Shown here: in pieces, positions 55,647-64,000 of the stretch
How the letters are laid out: each line of letters opens with the position of its first letter
Numbering within the stretch: the first letter of the stretch is position 1
Source: Necropsobacter rosorum
GTDB lineage: Bacteria; Pseudomonadota; Gammaproteobacteria; Enterobacterales; Pasteurellaceae
Reading direction: 5' to 3'
Assembly: GCA_000751835.1 (NCBI GenBank)
Contig: CCMQ01000006.1
Location: forward strand, 186,001-250,000
Length of the DNA stretch: 64,000 nt
The notes under the pieces: generated by a model
Seen by the model: only the letters and a program-made list of their open reading frames with translations
Told to the model about the DNA's origin: nothing
Databases searched by the model: none
Made by a program: the position numbers and the translations under genes

Positions 55647-55689
55647 AGAGTTCTCAAACACATCATTTCACTTATAAGGATCAATCACT

Positions 55690-56880
55690 ATGTTCGAAAA
55701 TATTCAGGCCGCACCGGCAGACCCGATTTTAGGTTTGGGCGAAGCATTCAAATCCGAAACCCGCACGAATAAAATCAACCTCGGTATCGGCGTTTACAAA
55801 GACGCTAAAGGCGTGACCCCGATTATGCAAGCGGTCAAAACGGCGGAACGGTGCCTGCTTGAAACCGAAAGCAGCAAAAATTATTTATCCATCGACGGCG
55901 TCGCCGATTTCAATGCGCGCACGCAGGTCTTATTATTCGGCGCAGGATCCGATATTATCGCGCAGCGCCGGGCGAAAACCGTACAGAGTCTGGGCGGCAC
56001 CGGCGCATTACGCATCGCCGCCGAATTCATTAAACGCCAGACCAAAGCGCAAAACGTCTGGATCAGCAGCCCGACCTGGCCGAATCACAACGCCATTTTC
56101 AATGCGGTGGGCGTGACTATCCGTGAATACCGTTATTACGACGCCCAACGCAAAGCGCTGGATTGGGAGAACTTAATCGCTGATCTCAGCAATGCCGGCG
56201 AAGGCGATGTGGTTTTACTGCATGGCTGCTGTCACAATCCGACCGGAATCGATCCGACACCGGAACAATGGCGGCAACTGGCGGACATGTCGGTGCAAAA
56301 CGGCTGGCTGCCGCTGTTTGACTTCGCCTATCAGGGATTGGCGAACGGTCTGGATGAAGACGCGCTCGGTCTGCGTACTTTCGCCGCCAACCACAAAGAA
56401 CTGCTGATCGCCAGCTCCTATTCGAAAAATTTCGGCTTATACAATGAACGTGTCGGCGCATTCACCTTGGTTGCGGAAAACGAATCCGTCGCCGCCACCG
56501 CGCTCACCCAAGTAAAAAGTATTGTACGCACCCTGTATTCCAACCCGGCTTCCCATGGCGCGTCAACCGTCGCCTGCGTGCTGGCCGACCCCGAACTGAC
56601 CCTCGAATGGACCGAAGAACTGGCGCAAATGCGTAACCGCATCAAACAGATGCGTAAATTGTTCGTACAGCTGCTGAAAGAATACGGCGCAGCGCAGGAT
56701 TTCAGCTTTATTATTCAGCAAAACGGCATGTTCTCTTTCAGCGGCTTAACCCCGGCGCAAGTGGATCGCCTGAAAGACGAATTCGCCATTTACGCCGTAC
56801 GCTCCGGTCGCATCAACGTGGCGGGCATCACCGAAGACAATATTCGTTATCTGTGCGAAAGCATCGTAAAAGTGCTTTGA
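55690..56880 (+). CDS. aspC: Aspartate aminotransferase
   Basis: A class I PLP transaminase linking oxaloacetate/aspartate with glutamate/2-oxoglutarate; 396 residues, as in E. coli AspC. The PLP lysine is in [27 protein letters not shown]-type [27 protein letters not shown] and the C-terminal SGRINVAG with the substrate Arg are present. Some AspC/TyrB relatives accept aromatic acids; length and the N-terminus [16 protein letters not shown] favour AspC. AAGGATCAATC gives the ribosome site. Confidence 0.95.
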   Translation: MFENIQAAPADPILGLGEAFKSETRTNKINLGIGVYKDAKGVTPIMQAVKTAERCLLETESSKNYLSIDGVADFNARTQVLLFGAGSDIIAQRRAKTVQSLGGTGALRIAAEFIKRQTKAQNVWISSPTWPNHNAIFNAVGVTIREYRYYDAQRKALDWENLIADLSNAGEGDVVLLHGCCHNPTGIDPTPEQWRQLADMSVQNGWLPLFDFAYQGLANGLDEDALGLRTFAANHKELLIASSYSKNFGLYNERVGAFTLVAENESVAATALTQVKSIVRTLYSNPASHGASTVACVLADPELTLEWTEELAQMRNRIKQMRKLFVQLLKEYGAAQDFSFIIQQNGMFSFSGLTPAQVDRLKDEFAIYAVRSGRINVAGITEDNIRYLCESIVKVL

Positions 56881-56894
56881 TTCTTCCTATCAGA

Positions 56895-56964
56895 CAAGCC
56901 GGAATGACCCGTCCGGCTTGATAGTGTAATCAAAAGCTATCCGCATCAACACGGGTAGCTTTTT
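56895..56964 (+). terminator. Two successive stem-loops after aspC
   Basis: First: CAAGCCGGA / TCCGGCTTG (56895-56903, 56912-56920). Second: AAAGCTATCCG / CGGGTAGCTTT (56933-56943, 56952-56962) followed by TTTATT. The second resembles a Rho-independent terminator. Beyond it the base composition falls sharply towards AT. Confidence 0.7.
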
Positions 56965-57124
56965 TATTTAAAATATCATTGCAATAAAACCGTTATTTCG
57001 TCCGACTTACATTCATTTTTGCGTAAAATGTCAGGCAAGAAGATACTTTGCATCGACAGATTAAAGAGTCTAATTCGATAAAAAATTTAATAAATAATGA
57101 AACTAGATAAATAAGTAAGCAAAT

Positions 57125-58138
57125 TTATGCCGTTTTTTGTTTTTCTGAATAATTAATCCACGCAACCAGTGAAAGCATCACTGGTACTTCCACCAACACC
57201 CCAACGACGGTTGCTAACGCCGCTCCCGAATGTAAGCCAAAAAGTGAAATAGCCACGGCAACAGCTAATTCAAAGAAATTGCTTGTGCCGATCAAACAGG
57301 CAGGCGCGGAAATGTCTTTGGACAATTTTAGCCATTTAGCCAACACAAAACTCAATGCAAAAATACCATAAGTTTGCACCAAAAGCGGAATAGCGATAAG
57401 AACAATCACCAGCGGTTGTTTAATCAGTGTTTCGGCTTGAAATGCAAAGAGCAAGACAACGGTAAGTAATAAACCCAGCATGGAGAAAGGTTTGAATTTT
57501 GCCGTAAAAGCAGACACTGATTTTCCTGATTTTAACAAAACGGCGCGAGTAAACCAGCCTGCCATCAGGGGCAACACGACGTATAAAATGATACTGTAAA
57601 TCAAGGTATCCCAAGGGATTTGAATATTGCTTACGCCAAGTAAAAAACCCGCTATCGGCGCAAAGGCGAAAATCATAATAATATCATTGAGCGAAACTTG
57701 CACCAGCGTATAATTCGGGTCGCCTTTCACCAACTGCGACCAAATAAAAACCATTGCGGTGCAAGGAGCTACACCGAGCAAAATCATGCCGGCAATGTAT
57801 TCTTGTGCGGCTTGTGGATCAACCCAGCCGGCAAAAAAGACGCGAAAAAACAACCAGCCCATCAGTGCCATTGTGAAAGGTTTAACCAACCAGTTGATAA
57901 CGACGGTAAGAATTAGTCCCTTTGGTTTTTGGCGAATATCTTTAATGGCAGACCAATCAATTTGAATCATCATCGGATAAATCATTAACCAAATTAACAC
58001 CGCAACAGGCAAATTAATGTGCGCCACTTCCATTAGGGCAATTTGTTCAATCTGCGCGGGCATTATCACGCCCAATCCTACGCCGACCAAAATCGCCAAT
58101 GCAACCCAAAGTGTTAAAAAACGTTCAAAAACACCCAT
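57125..58138 (-). CDS. acr3: ACR3-family arsenite efflux transporter
   Basis: A ten-helix inner-membrane permease that extrudes As(III); 337 residues. The family motifs [16 protein letters not shown] (with the essential cysteine), [15 protein letters not shown] and [18 protein letters not shown] are visible. It belongs to the ACR3 (bacterial Acr3/yeast Arr3) class rather than the ArsB class. It follows arsC by 3 bp and ends the ars operon. The gene is lower in GC than its neighbours and carries no USS. Confidence 0.93.
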   Translation of the reverse strand: MGVFERFLTLWVALAILVGVGLGVIMPAQIEQIALMEVAHINLPVAVLIWLMIYPMMIQIDWSAIKDIRQKPKGLILTVVINWLVKPFTMALMGWLFFRVFFAGWVDPQAAQEYIAGMILLGVAPCTAMVFIWSQLVKGDPNYTLVQVSLNDIIMIFAFAPIAGFLLGVSNIQIPWDTLIYSIILYVVLPLMAGWFTRAVLLKSGKSVSAFTAKFKPFSMLGLLLTVVLLFAFQAETLIKQPLVIVLIAIPLLVQTYGIFALSFVLAKWLKLSKDISAPACLIGTSNFFELAVAVAISLFGLHSGAALATVVGVLVEVPVMLSLVAWINYSEKQKTA

Positions 58139-58141
58139 TGT

Positions 58142-58558
58142 TTACCCCTGATTATTCGGCAAAATCATCTCGCCATCTTCTTTGCTAAATGGCTTACTTA
58201 ATGGAACAGGCAAAATATCCAGCACCATTTCAGACGGACGACAAAGCCGTACGCCTTTTTCGGTTACGACAATCGGACGGTTGATTAAAATCGGATGCGA
58301 TAACATTGCGGCAATAATAGTGTCATCGCTGACGGCTTCGTTATCCAGTTTACACGCTAAAAATTCAGCTACATTAGTGCGCAATAATTGACGTGGCGTA
58401 ATGTTCATCTGCTTAATCAAACGGCGCAAAACAGCTTCATCAGGCGGATTATCTAAATAATAAATAATGGTAGGCTCAATACCAACAAAACGAAGCAATG
58501 CCAACACATTGCGAGATGTTCCACAGTTTGGGTTGTGATAGATAGTTACATTTTCCAT
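58142..58558 (-). CDS. arsC: Arsenate reductase, glutaredoxin-dependent type
   Basis: Reduces As(V) to As(III) with glutathione/glutaredoxin for export by Acr3; 138 residues. The N-terminal IYHNPNCGTSRNVLALLR carries the catalytic cysteine (CGTSRN) of the E. coli plasmid ArsC/Spx-like class. Further motifs are IIYYLDNPP, the TPRQLLRTN segment and HPILINRPIVVTEKGVRLCRP. A ribosome site AAGGAA lies ahead. An operator-like repeat precedes the gene in the arsR-arsC gap. Confidence 0.94.
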   Translation of the reverse strand: MENVTIYHNPNCGTSRNVLALLRFVGIEPTIIYYLDNPPDEAVLRRLIKQMNITPRQLLRTNVAEFLACKLDNEAVSDDTIIAAMLSHPILINRPIVVTEKGVRLCRPSEMVLDILPVPLSKPFSKEDGEMILPNNQG

Positions 58559-58571
58559 GTTTATTTATTCC

Positions 58572-58594
58572 TTATTTCAAGAAGTATTGAAATG
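58572..58594 (-). promoter_or_regulatory. Second ArsR-operator-like repeat, before arsC
   Basis: TTATTTCAA, six bases, TTGAAATG: an inverted repeat that copies the arsR operator at 58960-58983 with few changes. It overlaps the sequence that includes the arsC ribosome site and no promoter pair is evident here. Confidence 0.55.
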
Positions 58595-58609
58595 TTCAGA
58601 CAAAAAAAT

Positions 58610-58930
58610 TCAGTCGCAGCAAAATGCTGAACAATGCTCATCTTGTCCGTTTTGACAACAATTTTCGGTGAGAAAGCCTACCAATTTCATCATTAAATCC
58701 AAATTAGCGTAATAGCGAATAAACCGTCCTTCGTTTTGGCTCGTAATCAGCCCGGACTGGCTTAATATTTTAAGATGAAAAGATAATTTATTCGGTGCAA
58801 GGTTAAGCATTTTAGCTAAATCGCCTGCCACAATGCCTTGCCGTCCTTCTCGCATTAGGGTTTGAAAAATTGCTAACCGAATGGGTGATGACAAGCTTTC
58901 AAATAATTGACTTGCATATTCCGTATTCAT
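58610..58930 (-). CDS. arsR: ArsR-family arsenic-responsive repressor
   Basis: A winged-helix repressor of 106 residues that releases DNA on binding As(III). The HTH region is LSFHLKILSQSGLITSQNEGRFIRYYA (about residues 49-75). The E. coli-type ELCVCDL metal motif in the recognition helix is absent. Instead five cysteines cluster at the C-terminus (Cys91, 92, 100, 104, 105), as in the Acidithiobacillus-type ArsR that uses a C-terminal CC...C site. The promoter at 58940-58968 places the start of transcription about three bases before the ATG, so the message may be leaderless. Confidence 0.92.
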   Translation of the reverse strand: MNTEYASQLFESLSSPIRLAIFQTLMREGRQGIVAGDLAKMLNLAPNKLSFHLKILSQSGLITSQNEGRFIRYYANLDLMMKLVGFLTENCCQNGQDEHCSAFCCD

Positions 58931-58939
58931 ATGCGGTGT

Positions 58940-58983
58940 ATTGTAAGGGGAAAAATTTCTTATTTCAAGAATAATTGAAATAA
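58940..58983 (-). promoter_or_regulatory. arsR promoter and ArsR operator
   Basis: On the minus strand TTGAAA (58968-58963) and TACAAT (58945-58940) are 17 bp apart. The -35 lies within a perfect inverted repeat, TTATTTCAA - GAATAA - TTGAAATAA (58960-58983), the likely ArsR operator. Confidence 0.75.
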
Positions 58984-59106
58984 TTGAATGGCGAAACCTG
59001 CCGGAAAACTTATAACAGTATTTATTATTTTTTAGCGGTCAGTTCATGTACGGATTCGATCCTACAATTTAACAAGTATAAAATCATTACATAACATCAC
59101 CAAATT

Positions 59107-59778
59107 TTAATACTCACCTAAAATCCGGAATGCCAGTTTATCTTTTTCGGCGAAAATTCTGACCGCTCTTTGCATAAATTCGGGGGCGATGTTGTCTTTA
59201 TACAGAAAACGGCTGTTAACCGCGACGAATTCGGCGTCCAGATGCTGTACGTAAATTGAGCCGCTGCTGGTGTTAATCCCTGCCATGGCGCGTCCGCGCA
59301 GTTTACCGTAAATATGGATATTGCCATCCGCCGCCACTTCCGCGCCGGCATCGACGTTACCGTGAATAATCAAATCGCTGTTTTTGGCGTAAATCACCTG
59401 TTGCGCACTGACATCCTGTTCGATCACTTTGGTCGGCAAATAGCGCGGCTCCGGTAAAATGCCGGATACATCGTCGCTTTTGCCCAGCAGCGCAAAACCG
59501 GCGGTCAGAATCAGTTCTTTCTGTAAGCTATTCTGCCAGTCGGCGACACCGATAACCTGAATATTAAATTCCGCCAGCAAACTTTTCAGTGCGCTTAACT
59601 CAACCTTTTCCAGCATGGCGTTAAACTGCAAAATCACGTCGATATGCTGAAAAAATGACGGCGATTTTTTGCTTTTTTTGATCAGCGCGCGTTTTATCAC
59701 GCTTAAGCTCGCACTGTTTAAGGTGAGGAAAATAGAGGAAAACTGTCCGGTTCGGAGTTCGACGATATCTTGCGCCAT
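59107..59778 (-). CDS. minC: Septum site-determining protein MinC
   Basis: Inhibits FtsZ polymerisation away from mid-cell; 223 residues. The N-terminal FtsZ-binding domain holds VELRTGQFSSIFLTLNSASLSVIKRAL; a short linker follows; the C-terminal beta-helix contains the family repeats GNVDAGAEVAADGNIHIYGKLRGRAMAGIN and HLDAEFVAVNSRF. It appears complete. minD and minE normally follow in the same operon but are absent here: 177 bp on lies arsR and the ars operon. Start ATG 59778 has TTGGA upstream; a TTG-start extension is unnecessary. Divergent from ycgL as in E. coli. Confidence 0.93.
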   Translation of the reverse strand: MAQDIVELRTGQFSSIFLTLNSASLSVIKRALIKKSKKSPSFFQHIDVILQFNAMLEKVELSALKSLLAEFNIQVIGVADWQNSLQKELILTAGFALLGKSDDVSGILPEPRYLPTKVIEQDVSAQQVIYAKNSDLIIHGNVDAGAEVAADGNIHIYGKLRGRAMAGINTSSGSIYVQHLDAEFVAVNSRFLYKDNIAPEFMQRAVRIFAEKDKLAFRILGEY

Positions 59779-59883
59779 AAGTGATTCCAAGGTAAAAATA
59801 AAGTGGTTCGATCATAAAGAATTGCGTTAAAATCGGCAAACATTTTTTAGCAAAAAACAATTAACACCGACAGGGCAGATTCT

Positions 59884-60165
59884 ATGTTATGCGCCATTTA
59901 TAAAACCAAGAAAAAAGACGGTATGTATCTTTATGTCGAAAAACGGGATAAGTTTGATAAACTCCCGGACGCGTTACGCACGGCATTCGGCACGCCGATT
60001 TTTGTGATGCTGTTTAATCTGAACGGCGAAAAACCCTTAATCAACGCGGACAAGCAGACGGTATTAACGCAGATTAAACAACACGGTTTTTATCTGCAAT
60101 ACCCGAAACAGGAAGAAAATTTACTCCGGCAGCATAAAAATGCGCTGAAAAACCACCGCACTTAG
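59884..60165 (+). CDS. ycgL: YcgL-domain protein
   Basis: A 93-residue member of the YcgL family, a small alpha/beta fold of unknown function. It begins [28 protein letters not shown] and has [12 protein letters not shown] and [16 protein letters not shown], characteristic of the family. It is divergent from minC as in E. coli and other gammaproteobacteria, a gene order that supports both calls. The sequence ends in a USS. Confidence 0.92.
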   Translation: MLCAIYKTKKKDGMYLYVEKRDKFDKLPDALRTAFGTPIFVMLFNLNGEKPLINADKQTVLTQIKQHGFYLQYPKQEENLLRQHKNALKNHRT

Positions 60166-60216
60166 TGGCGTTCAGCCGCACAAGGCGAGCGCCGCCCGCC
60201 TTGATTCGCGTATGCG

Positions 60217-62688
60217 TTATACCGCCTGCTTCGGTTGTTTGAACACCGTCACTTCCGGTGCGTCGCCGGCAAATTTTTCCACCTCAACAATGCAGGTATT
60301 CGGTGAATTGCCCTGCGCCAGTTTTGAAGTGCCTTCATCACGGGTCAACACGTTCGGGCAACCGTTTTTACACAACGGTTTTTCCGTCTGACCGAGATCG
60401 GCCGGATCATACCAGGCGCCCTCATGCAGGGCGACGGTGCCTTTTATTATACCGTCGGTAACGACCGCACCGGCCAGCACCTGCCCGCGGCGGTTAAAGA
60501 TCCGCACGATATCGCCGTCGGCAATGTCGCGCGCGGCGGCATCGTCACGATGGATCAACACCGGTTCACGATCATTGACCGCATATTTTTTGCGCAGCGA
60601 GGTATGCGCCAGCTGACTGTGCAGGCGATAATACGGGTGCGGCGTCACTAACGCCAGCGGTGCTTCCGGCGTGGCGTTGCCGGCGAATTCCTCCGGCTCC
60701 ATCCAGCTAGCATGGCCTTTGCAGTCGTCATAGTTCATGTTCGCCACCACATCGGAATAAAGTTCGATTTTCCCGGACGGCGTTCCCAACGGGTTAAGCA
60801 GCGGATCTTGGCGGAATTCTTCGTAACGCACCCATTTGCGGGCTTTTTCGCCGGCGTTAAAGGTGAGCGGTTTATTTTCCTGCCAGAATTTTTCAAACTT
60901 CGGCATCAGCACACGGTTTTTACGCGCTGCATCAAAGGCGGTTTGATAAAATTCCTGCAACCACTGCATTTCGTTTTTATTTTCCGTAAACAGCTCCCCT
61001 GCTCCGGCGCGTTTCGCCAGCTCGGCGAAAATATCATAATCGCTTTTCGCTTCAAACTGCGGTTCCACAACCTGTTTCATCGGATAAATATTGATCATCG
61101 AATAATCGCCGGACATGGTTAAATCATTACGCTCATAACTGGTGGTCACCGGCAGCACAATATCCGCCATTCGGGCGGTCGGCGTCCAGTTGACCTCGTT
61201 GACAATAACGGTCTCCGGCCGGTGAAACGCTTTGACCAAAGTATTGGTATCCTGATGATGCACAAACGGATTGCCGCCCGCCCAGTAAACCAGTTTAATA
61301 TCGGGATAGGTGATCTCACCGCCGTTATACTGAATCGTTTTACCCGGATTTAATAATGCGTCCGCCACGCGCGCCACCGGAAACGCCACTTTAGCCGTTT
61401 CCGTCAGCCAGCTTTTTTCACCGCTCTGCGCGGCGGAATTGGCACTGATAGAACCGAGGATCCCGCCGGTTGCGGTCGGCACGCCGCCGTTGGCATAATG
61501 ATAGCTGAAACCAAAGCCGCCGCCCGGCAAGCCTATTTGACCAAGCATTGAGGCCAGCGTCACCAGCATCCAGTGCGCCTGTTCTCCATGACGTTGACGC
61601 TGCATGCCCCAGCCGCCCATGATCATCGTCCGTTTGGCGCTAAAATCGGCGGCCAGTGCTTTAATCACCTCAACCGGTAAGCCGCACAGCTTGCTCGCCC
61701 ATTCCGCATCTTTCGCCTGTCCGTCGGTTTTACCCAATAAATAGGCTTCGAATTTATCGTAACCGGTGGTGTATTTTTTCAAAAACGCTTTATCGTGCTT
61801 GTCTTCGCTCACCAGCGTATGGGCGATCCCCAACATCAGCGGCACGTCGGTTGCGGTATGAATCGGCAGCCATTCCGCCTCTAAAAATTCACAACTTTCA
61901 CTGCGCACCGGATCGATACAAATTACCCGTTTACCGCTTGCTTTCAGTTTTTTGCAATATTCAATGCCCTGCTGATCCGTCGATGTCCAGGAAATACGCA
62001 GCGTGGTCAGCGGATTCGCGCCCCACAGCACCACGATGTCGGCATGTTCCAGCACGCTTTCCCAGCTGGTTTGCTGTTCATACACTTCAATCGTGCCCAA
62101 CACATGCGGCATGATCACCTGTGCCGCACCGGTGGAATAATCTCCTTTGGAGCCGACAAAACCGCCGGTCACATTCAGATAGCGGTGTAGCAAGGTGCGT
62201 GCCGCATGTAAGGCACCGGCGCTGTACCAACCGTAGGATCCGGCATAAATCGCCGTCGGGCCGTAATTATCCCGCACTCGTTTCATCTCGCCGGCGACCA
62301 GCTCAAAGGCTTTGTCCCAAGAGACTCTGACCCATTCGTCATGCCCGCGCAGCGTGGTATTTTTGTTGCCCTCCAGATAGCCTTTACGCACCATCGGGTA
62401 TTTCACACGGGTATCGCTGTACAACTGTTCCGCCACCACGCTTTGCAGTTCGTTTTCCAGCGGTGCGACAATGGCCGGGCCGGATTTCACCGCTTTTCCG
62501 TTTTCCACCACTACGCCCAGCGGCCCCCAGTGAGCGGCGGTTACCACGGTTTTTTGCTCGGCCGCCGTCGCCTGCGGCGATACCAATGTGCCGGCAAGCC
62601 CTGCGCCGAAAGAGGTTGCGGCAACGCCAAGGGACGAATTTTTCAGAAAATCACGGCGGCTGACATTAATTTTGTCTTGTTTTTTCAT
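60217..62688 (-). CDS. torZ: Periplasmic molybdenum S-/N-oxide reductase (TorZ/MtsZ type)
   Basis: A bis-MGD molybdoenzyme of the DMSO reductase family, 823 residues. The twin-arginine signal is SRRDFLKNSSLGVAAT with cleavage near TAAEQ, so it is exported folded through Tat. The molybdenum-ligand serine is Ser185 (KGDYSTGAAQ). WGANPLTTLRISWTSTDQQG and GGWGMQRQRHGEQAHWM are family cores. Partner TorY-like pentahaem cytochrome is encoded upstream. The H. influenzae homologue HI0643 (TorZ/BisC, also MtsZ) reduces methionine sulfoxide and biotin sulfoxide. TMAO, biotin or methionine sulfoxide are all possible here. The start at 62688 has GAGGG ahead; the frame from 62790 is rejected. Moco would be made with MoeA/MoeB. 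Confidence 0.92.
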   Translation of the reverse strand: MKKQDKINVSRRDFLKNSSLGVAATSFGAGLAGTLVSPQATAAEQKTVVTAAHWGPLGVVVENGKAVKSGPAIVAPLENELQSVVAEQLYSDTRVKYPMVRKGYLEGNKNTTLRGHDEWVRVSWDKAFELVAGEMKRVRDNYGPTAIYAGSYGWYSAGALHAARTLLHRYLNVTGGFVGSKGDYSTGAAQVIMPHVLGTIEVYEQQTSWESVLEHADIVVLWGANPLTTLRISWTSTDQQGIEYCKKLKASGKRVICIDPVRSESCEFLEAEWLPIHTATDVPLMLGIAHTLVSEDKHDKAFLKKYTTGYDKFEAYLLGKTDGQAKDAEWASKLCGLPVEVIKALAADFSAKRTMIMGGWGMQRQRHGEQAHWMLVTLASMLGQIGLPGGGFGFSYHYANGGVPTATGGILGSISANSAAQSGEKSWLTETAKVAFPVARVADALLNPGKTIQYNGGEITYPDIKLVYWAGGNPFVHHQDTNTLVKAFHRPETVIVNEVNWTPTARMADIVLPVTTSYERNDLTMSGDYSMINIYPMKQVVEPQFEAKSDYDIFAELAKRAGAGELFTENKNEMQWLQEFYQTAFDAARKNRVLMPKFEKFWQENKPLTFNAGEKARKWVRYEEFRQDPLLNPLGTPSGKIELYSDVVANMNYDDCKGHASWMEPEEFAGNATPEAPLALVTPHPYYRLHSQLAHTSLRKKYAVNDREPVLIHRDDAAARDIADGDIVRIFNRRGQVLAGAVVTDGIIKGTVALHEGAWYDPADLGQTEKPLCKNGCPNVLTRDEGTSKLAQGNSPNTCIVEVEKFAGDAPEVTVFKQPKQAV

Positions 62689-62995
62689 GTTAACCCTCAT
62701 TGATAAATCGATCACAACGGGTATTTGGCAAAAGAGAAGAGGAAAGATATCGCTTTCCGCGCGTTGTACATCAGTGCGCGCCTTTCGCAAATACGTTTGT
62801 GAAAGTTAAATAACGACACCTTTCTAAGTGGAGTGGCGTGTTCATTTCTAAGCACACCATGTGCAATCAAGTTGCAGGCATTGCGACCCTATCTTTCGAC
62901 TTAGGTACACAAGCTCGGAGTCGGATTGTAAACCTCTCTTGGTCAGAGAAGCGCAGACAACGGCGCTCGGGCGCCGTCATCAAATTTTGCCGAAA
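62689..62995. other. Unexplained structured 307-bp torY-torZ spacer
   Basis: No convincing coding frame. Minus-strand elements include the hairpin ACGGCGC-CCGA-GCGCCGT (about 62957-62974), CGACT...AGTCG, GCAA-CTTGA-TTGC and GGTGTG/CACGCC stems, and two copies of TTAGAAA near the 3' part. Composition differs from typical intergenic DNA here. It might be a riboswitch-like leader of torZ, for example of the molybdenum-cofactor class, or the remnant end of an insertion element. I could not match it to a family from memory. It carries no USS. Confidence 0.4.
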
Positions 62996-64000
62996 TTAAC
63001 GGGGATCGGCCGCCATGTCTTTGCCATTGCGCTGCAAATAAATCGTCAGCGTACGCACTTCTTCGGCGGACATGGAGGTTCGATCTTTCATGGAATTGAC
63101 CACGCCAATCCACTGATTCGCCGTATAATGATCGGCGCTGATTGCGGCGTGACAACCGCTGCAATAAGTTTCGTTCAGATTCTTGCCGAACTGATTAAGT
63201 GCGGTCAGATTTGCCGTCGTTTTTGCCTGCGGCAGTCGAACCTGAAAACGGATTTGCTTCCAGTCGGAAGCGGTCACATCATCATACACCGTGCGGACGA
63301 CATTCACTTTATTTTGCGTATCATCATCCAGCAGGGCGACCATTATGCGTTTGCCTAAATCGGCGTACACCACGCTTTCTGCACCGCTTTGCTGCCAGCC
63401 CGATACCGTTGCCGTCAGTTTCTCTCCGTCGGCTTTCCAGTCGGTCAGTTCGGCATACGGCATCAACCGCACTTCTCCGCCGCCCGCCAGTTCGGCGTCC
63501 GACATCATTAACGCATACAGGGTTTTATCGTCCGTGCCAAATTCCGCACCGTGTTTCGCCAGCTCACCGGCCGCCGCCGCATTGTCGGCCGCCATATCCG
63601 GCATAAAATGTACCAGCCCTTTATGACAATCAATACAGGTCTGATCCGTCTGTGTCGCCAGTTTGTGCATTTTTTGTGCCGCTTCCGTTTGTTCCGACAA
63701 AATCATCGCATCGACCGTATGACAGCTTTTACAGGTGGCGGAGTCGGTTGCTTGCATTTGCGTCCACACCGTTTGCGCCATCGCGGCGCGGTGTTGTTCA
63801 AAATCCTCCTGCGTGCGGATTTTGCCCGTCCATTCATACCACACATCTTTCACCGCCAGCAGTTTGGCTTTAACATAATGCCAGCCTTGCGACGGTACAT
63901 GACAATCGGCACATTGCGCCCGAATGCCCTTTCGATTGGAAAAATGCACGCTGCCTTCCCATTCTTGCTGCGGATAACTCATCGAATGGCAGCTGACGCA
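62996..64000 (-). CDS. torY: Pentahaem c-type cytochrome TorY/TorC family, C-terminal part
   Basis: A NapC/NirT-type quinol-oxidising cytochrome that feeds electrons to the periplasmic TorZ reductase. The gene runs off the right edge; at least 334 codons are visible. Five CxxCH haem sites can be read: CVSCH (in the last codons of the window), CADCH, CKSCH, CIDCH and CSGCH near the C-terminus, the full TorC/TorY number. The N-terminal membrane anchor lies outside. The C-terminal third carries the mono-haem domain with the fifth CxxCH (about 63155). Together with torZ downstream this gives the torYZ pair known from E. coli and H. influenzae (HI0644-HI0643). Promoter and upstream genes are not visible. 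Confidence 0.93.
   Translation of the reverse strand, partial: CVSCHSMSYPQQEWEGSVHFSNRKGIRAQCADCHVPSQGWHYVKAKLLAVKDVWYEWTGKIRTQEDFEQHRAAMAQTVWTQMQATDSATCKSCHTVDAMILSEQTEAAQKMHKLATQTDQTCIDCHKGLVHFMPDMAADNAAAAGELAKHGAEFGTDDKTLYALMMSDAELAGGGEVRLMPYAELTDWKADGEKLTATVSGWQQSGAESVVYADLGKRIMVALLDDDTQNKVNVVRTVYDDVTASDWKQIRFQVRLPQAKTTANLTALNQFGKNLNETYCSGCHAAISADHYTANQWIGVVNSMKDRTSMSAEEVRTLTIYLQRNGKDMAADPR

Noticed and set aside
59040-59075. T-arm-like sequence GGATTCGATCC next to minC as a tRNA remnant or attachment site
   Set aside because: The stem does not pair properly and there is no integrase or matching direct repeat.
62689-62790. N-terminal extension of torZ
   Set aside because: The Tat signal with SRRDFLK requires a start near 62688, preceded by GAGGG.

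Overview
The window is a chromosomal segment of a Pasteurellaceae bacterium. The strongest evidence is the Haemophilus-type DNA uptake signal (USS core AAGTGCGGT or its complement ACCGCACTT). By eye it occurs about 40 times, inside genes and in inverted pairs between them. Nearly every protein matches an E. coli or Haemophilus influenzae family, and several blocks keep H. influenzae gene order: a TonB receptor with a PqqL-type protease, a secreted nuclease with a cysteine desulfurase and SufE-like protein beside lrgAB, trpE-trpG-tautomerase-trpD-trpC, and yfbV-cvpA-purF. Base composition looks close to 50% GC, richer than H. influenzae, so a relative such as an Actinobacillus succinogenes or Basfia type organism is plausible. 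The species cannot be fixed from this window. It is ordinary core chromosome, with one likely acquired patch, the arsenic genes at about 57.0-59.0 kb.

Layout. 0-4 kb: start of gloB, then yafS, ycaO, zapG, the HI1450/YciU DNA mimic, a candidate small RNA and tRNA-Leu(CAG). 4-10.5 kb: cdd, the aroF-tyrA operon behind two TyrR boxes, sppA and a ydjA-type nitroreductase. 10.5-16 kb: a Fur-box-controlled TonB-dependent receptor and a lipoprotein form of the PqqL/FusC M16 protease. 16-19 kb: folE, moeA-moeB and a tiny glycine-rich lipoprotein. 19-26 kb: cvpA-purF-ubiX behind a PurR operator, yfbV, and ackA-pta. 26-30.7 kb: metE behind a MetJ operator, a DASS dicarboxylate transporter and a PEBP-family protein. 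30.7-40.3 kb: yadGH, epmC, htpX, dinB behind a LexA box, the OLD nuclease ybjD, lysO, a dGTPase-like gene and lrgAB. 40.3-45.4 kb: a secreted nuclease with csdA/csdE-like genes, an OmpA-type lipoprotein, sohB and azoR. 45.5-53.7 kb: the complete trp gene set in two TrpR-controlled units. 53.7-57 kb: carbonic anhydrase-purK, and aspC. 57-59 kb: arsR-arsC-acr3. 59.1-64 kb: minC, ycgL, and a molybdenum S-/N-oxide reductase with its pentahaem cytochrome, cut by the window edge.

How the genes work together. MoeA and MoeB serve molybdenum cofactor synthesis, which TorZ/MtsZ needs. AckA-Pta makes ATP from acetyl-CoA in fermentation. The DASS carrier moves C4-dicarboxylates or related anions. AroF-TyrA and TrpEGDCBA draw on the same shikimate pathway and are repressed by their own end products. 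PurF and PurK act in purine synthesis. The carbonic anhydrase just upstream of purK would supply the bicarbonate that PurK consumes.

No CRISPR array, rRNA, prophage or intact insertion sequence was seen. No wholly new multi-gene system is proven. The best leads are: the iron-regulated receptor/protease pair; a 16-bp hairpin made of two uptake sequences directly before the dinB start codon; an unexplained structured 307-bp spacer between torY and torZ; a minC without minDE next to the ars patch; a tautomerase without Pro1 inside the trp operon; and a candidate sRNA at about 3.9 kb.
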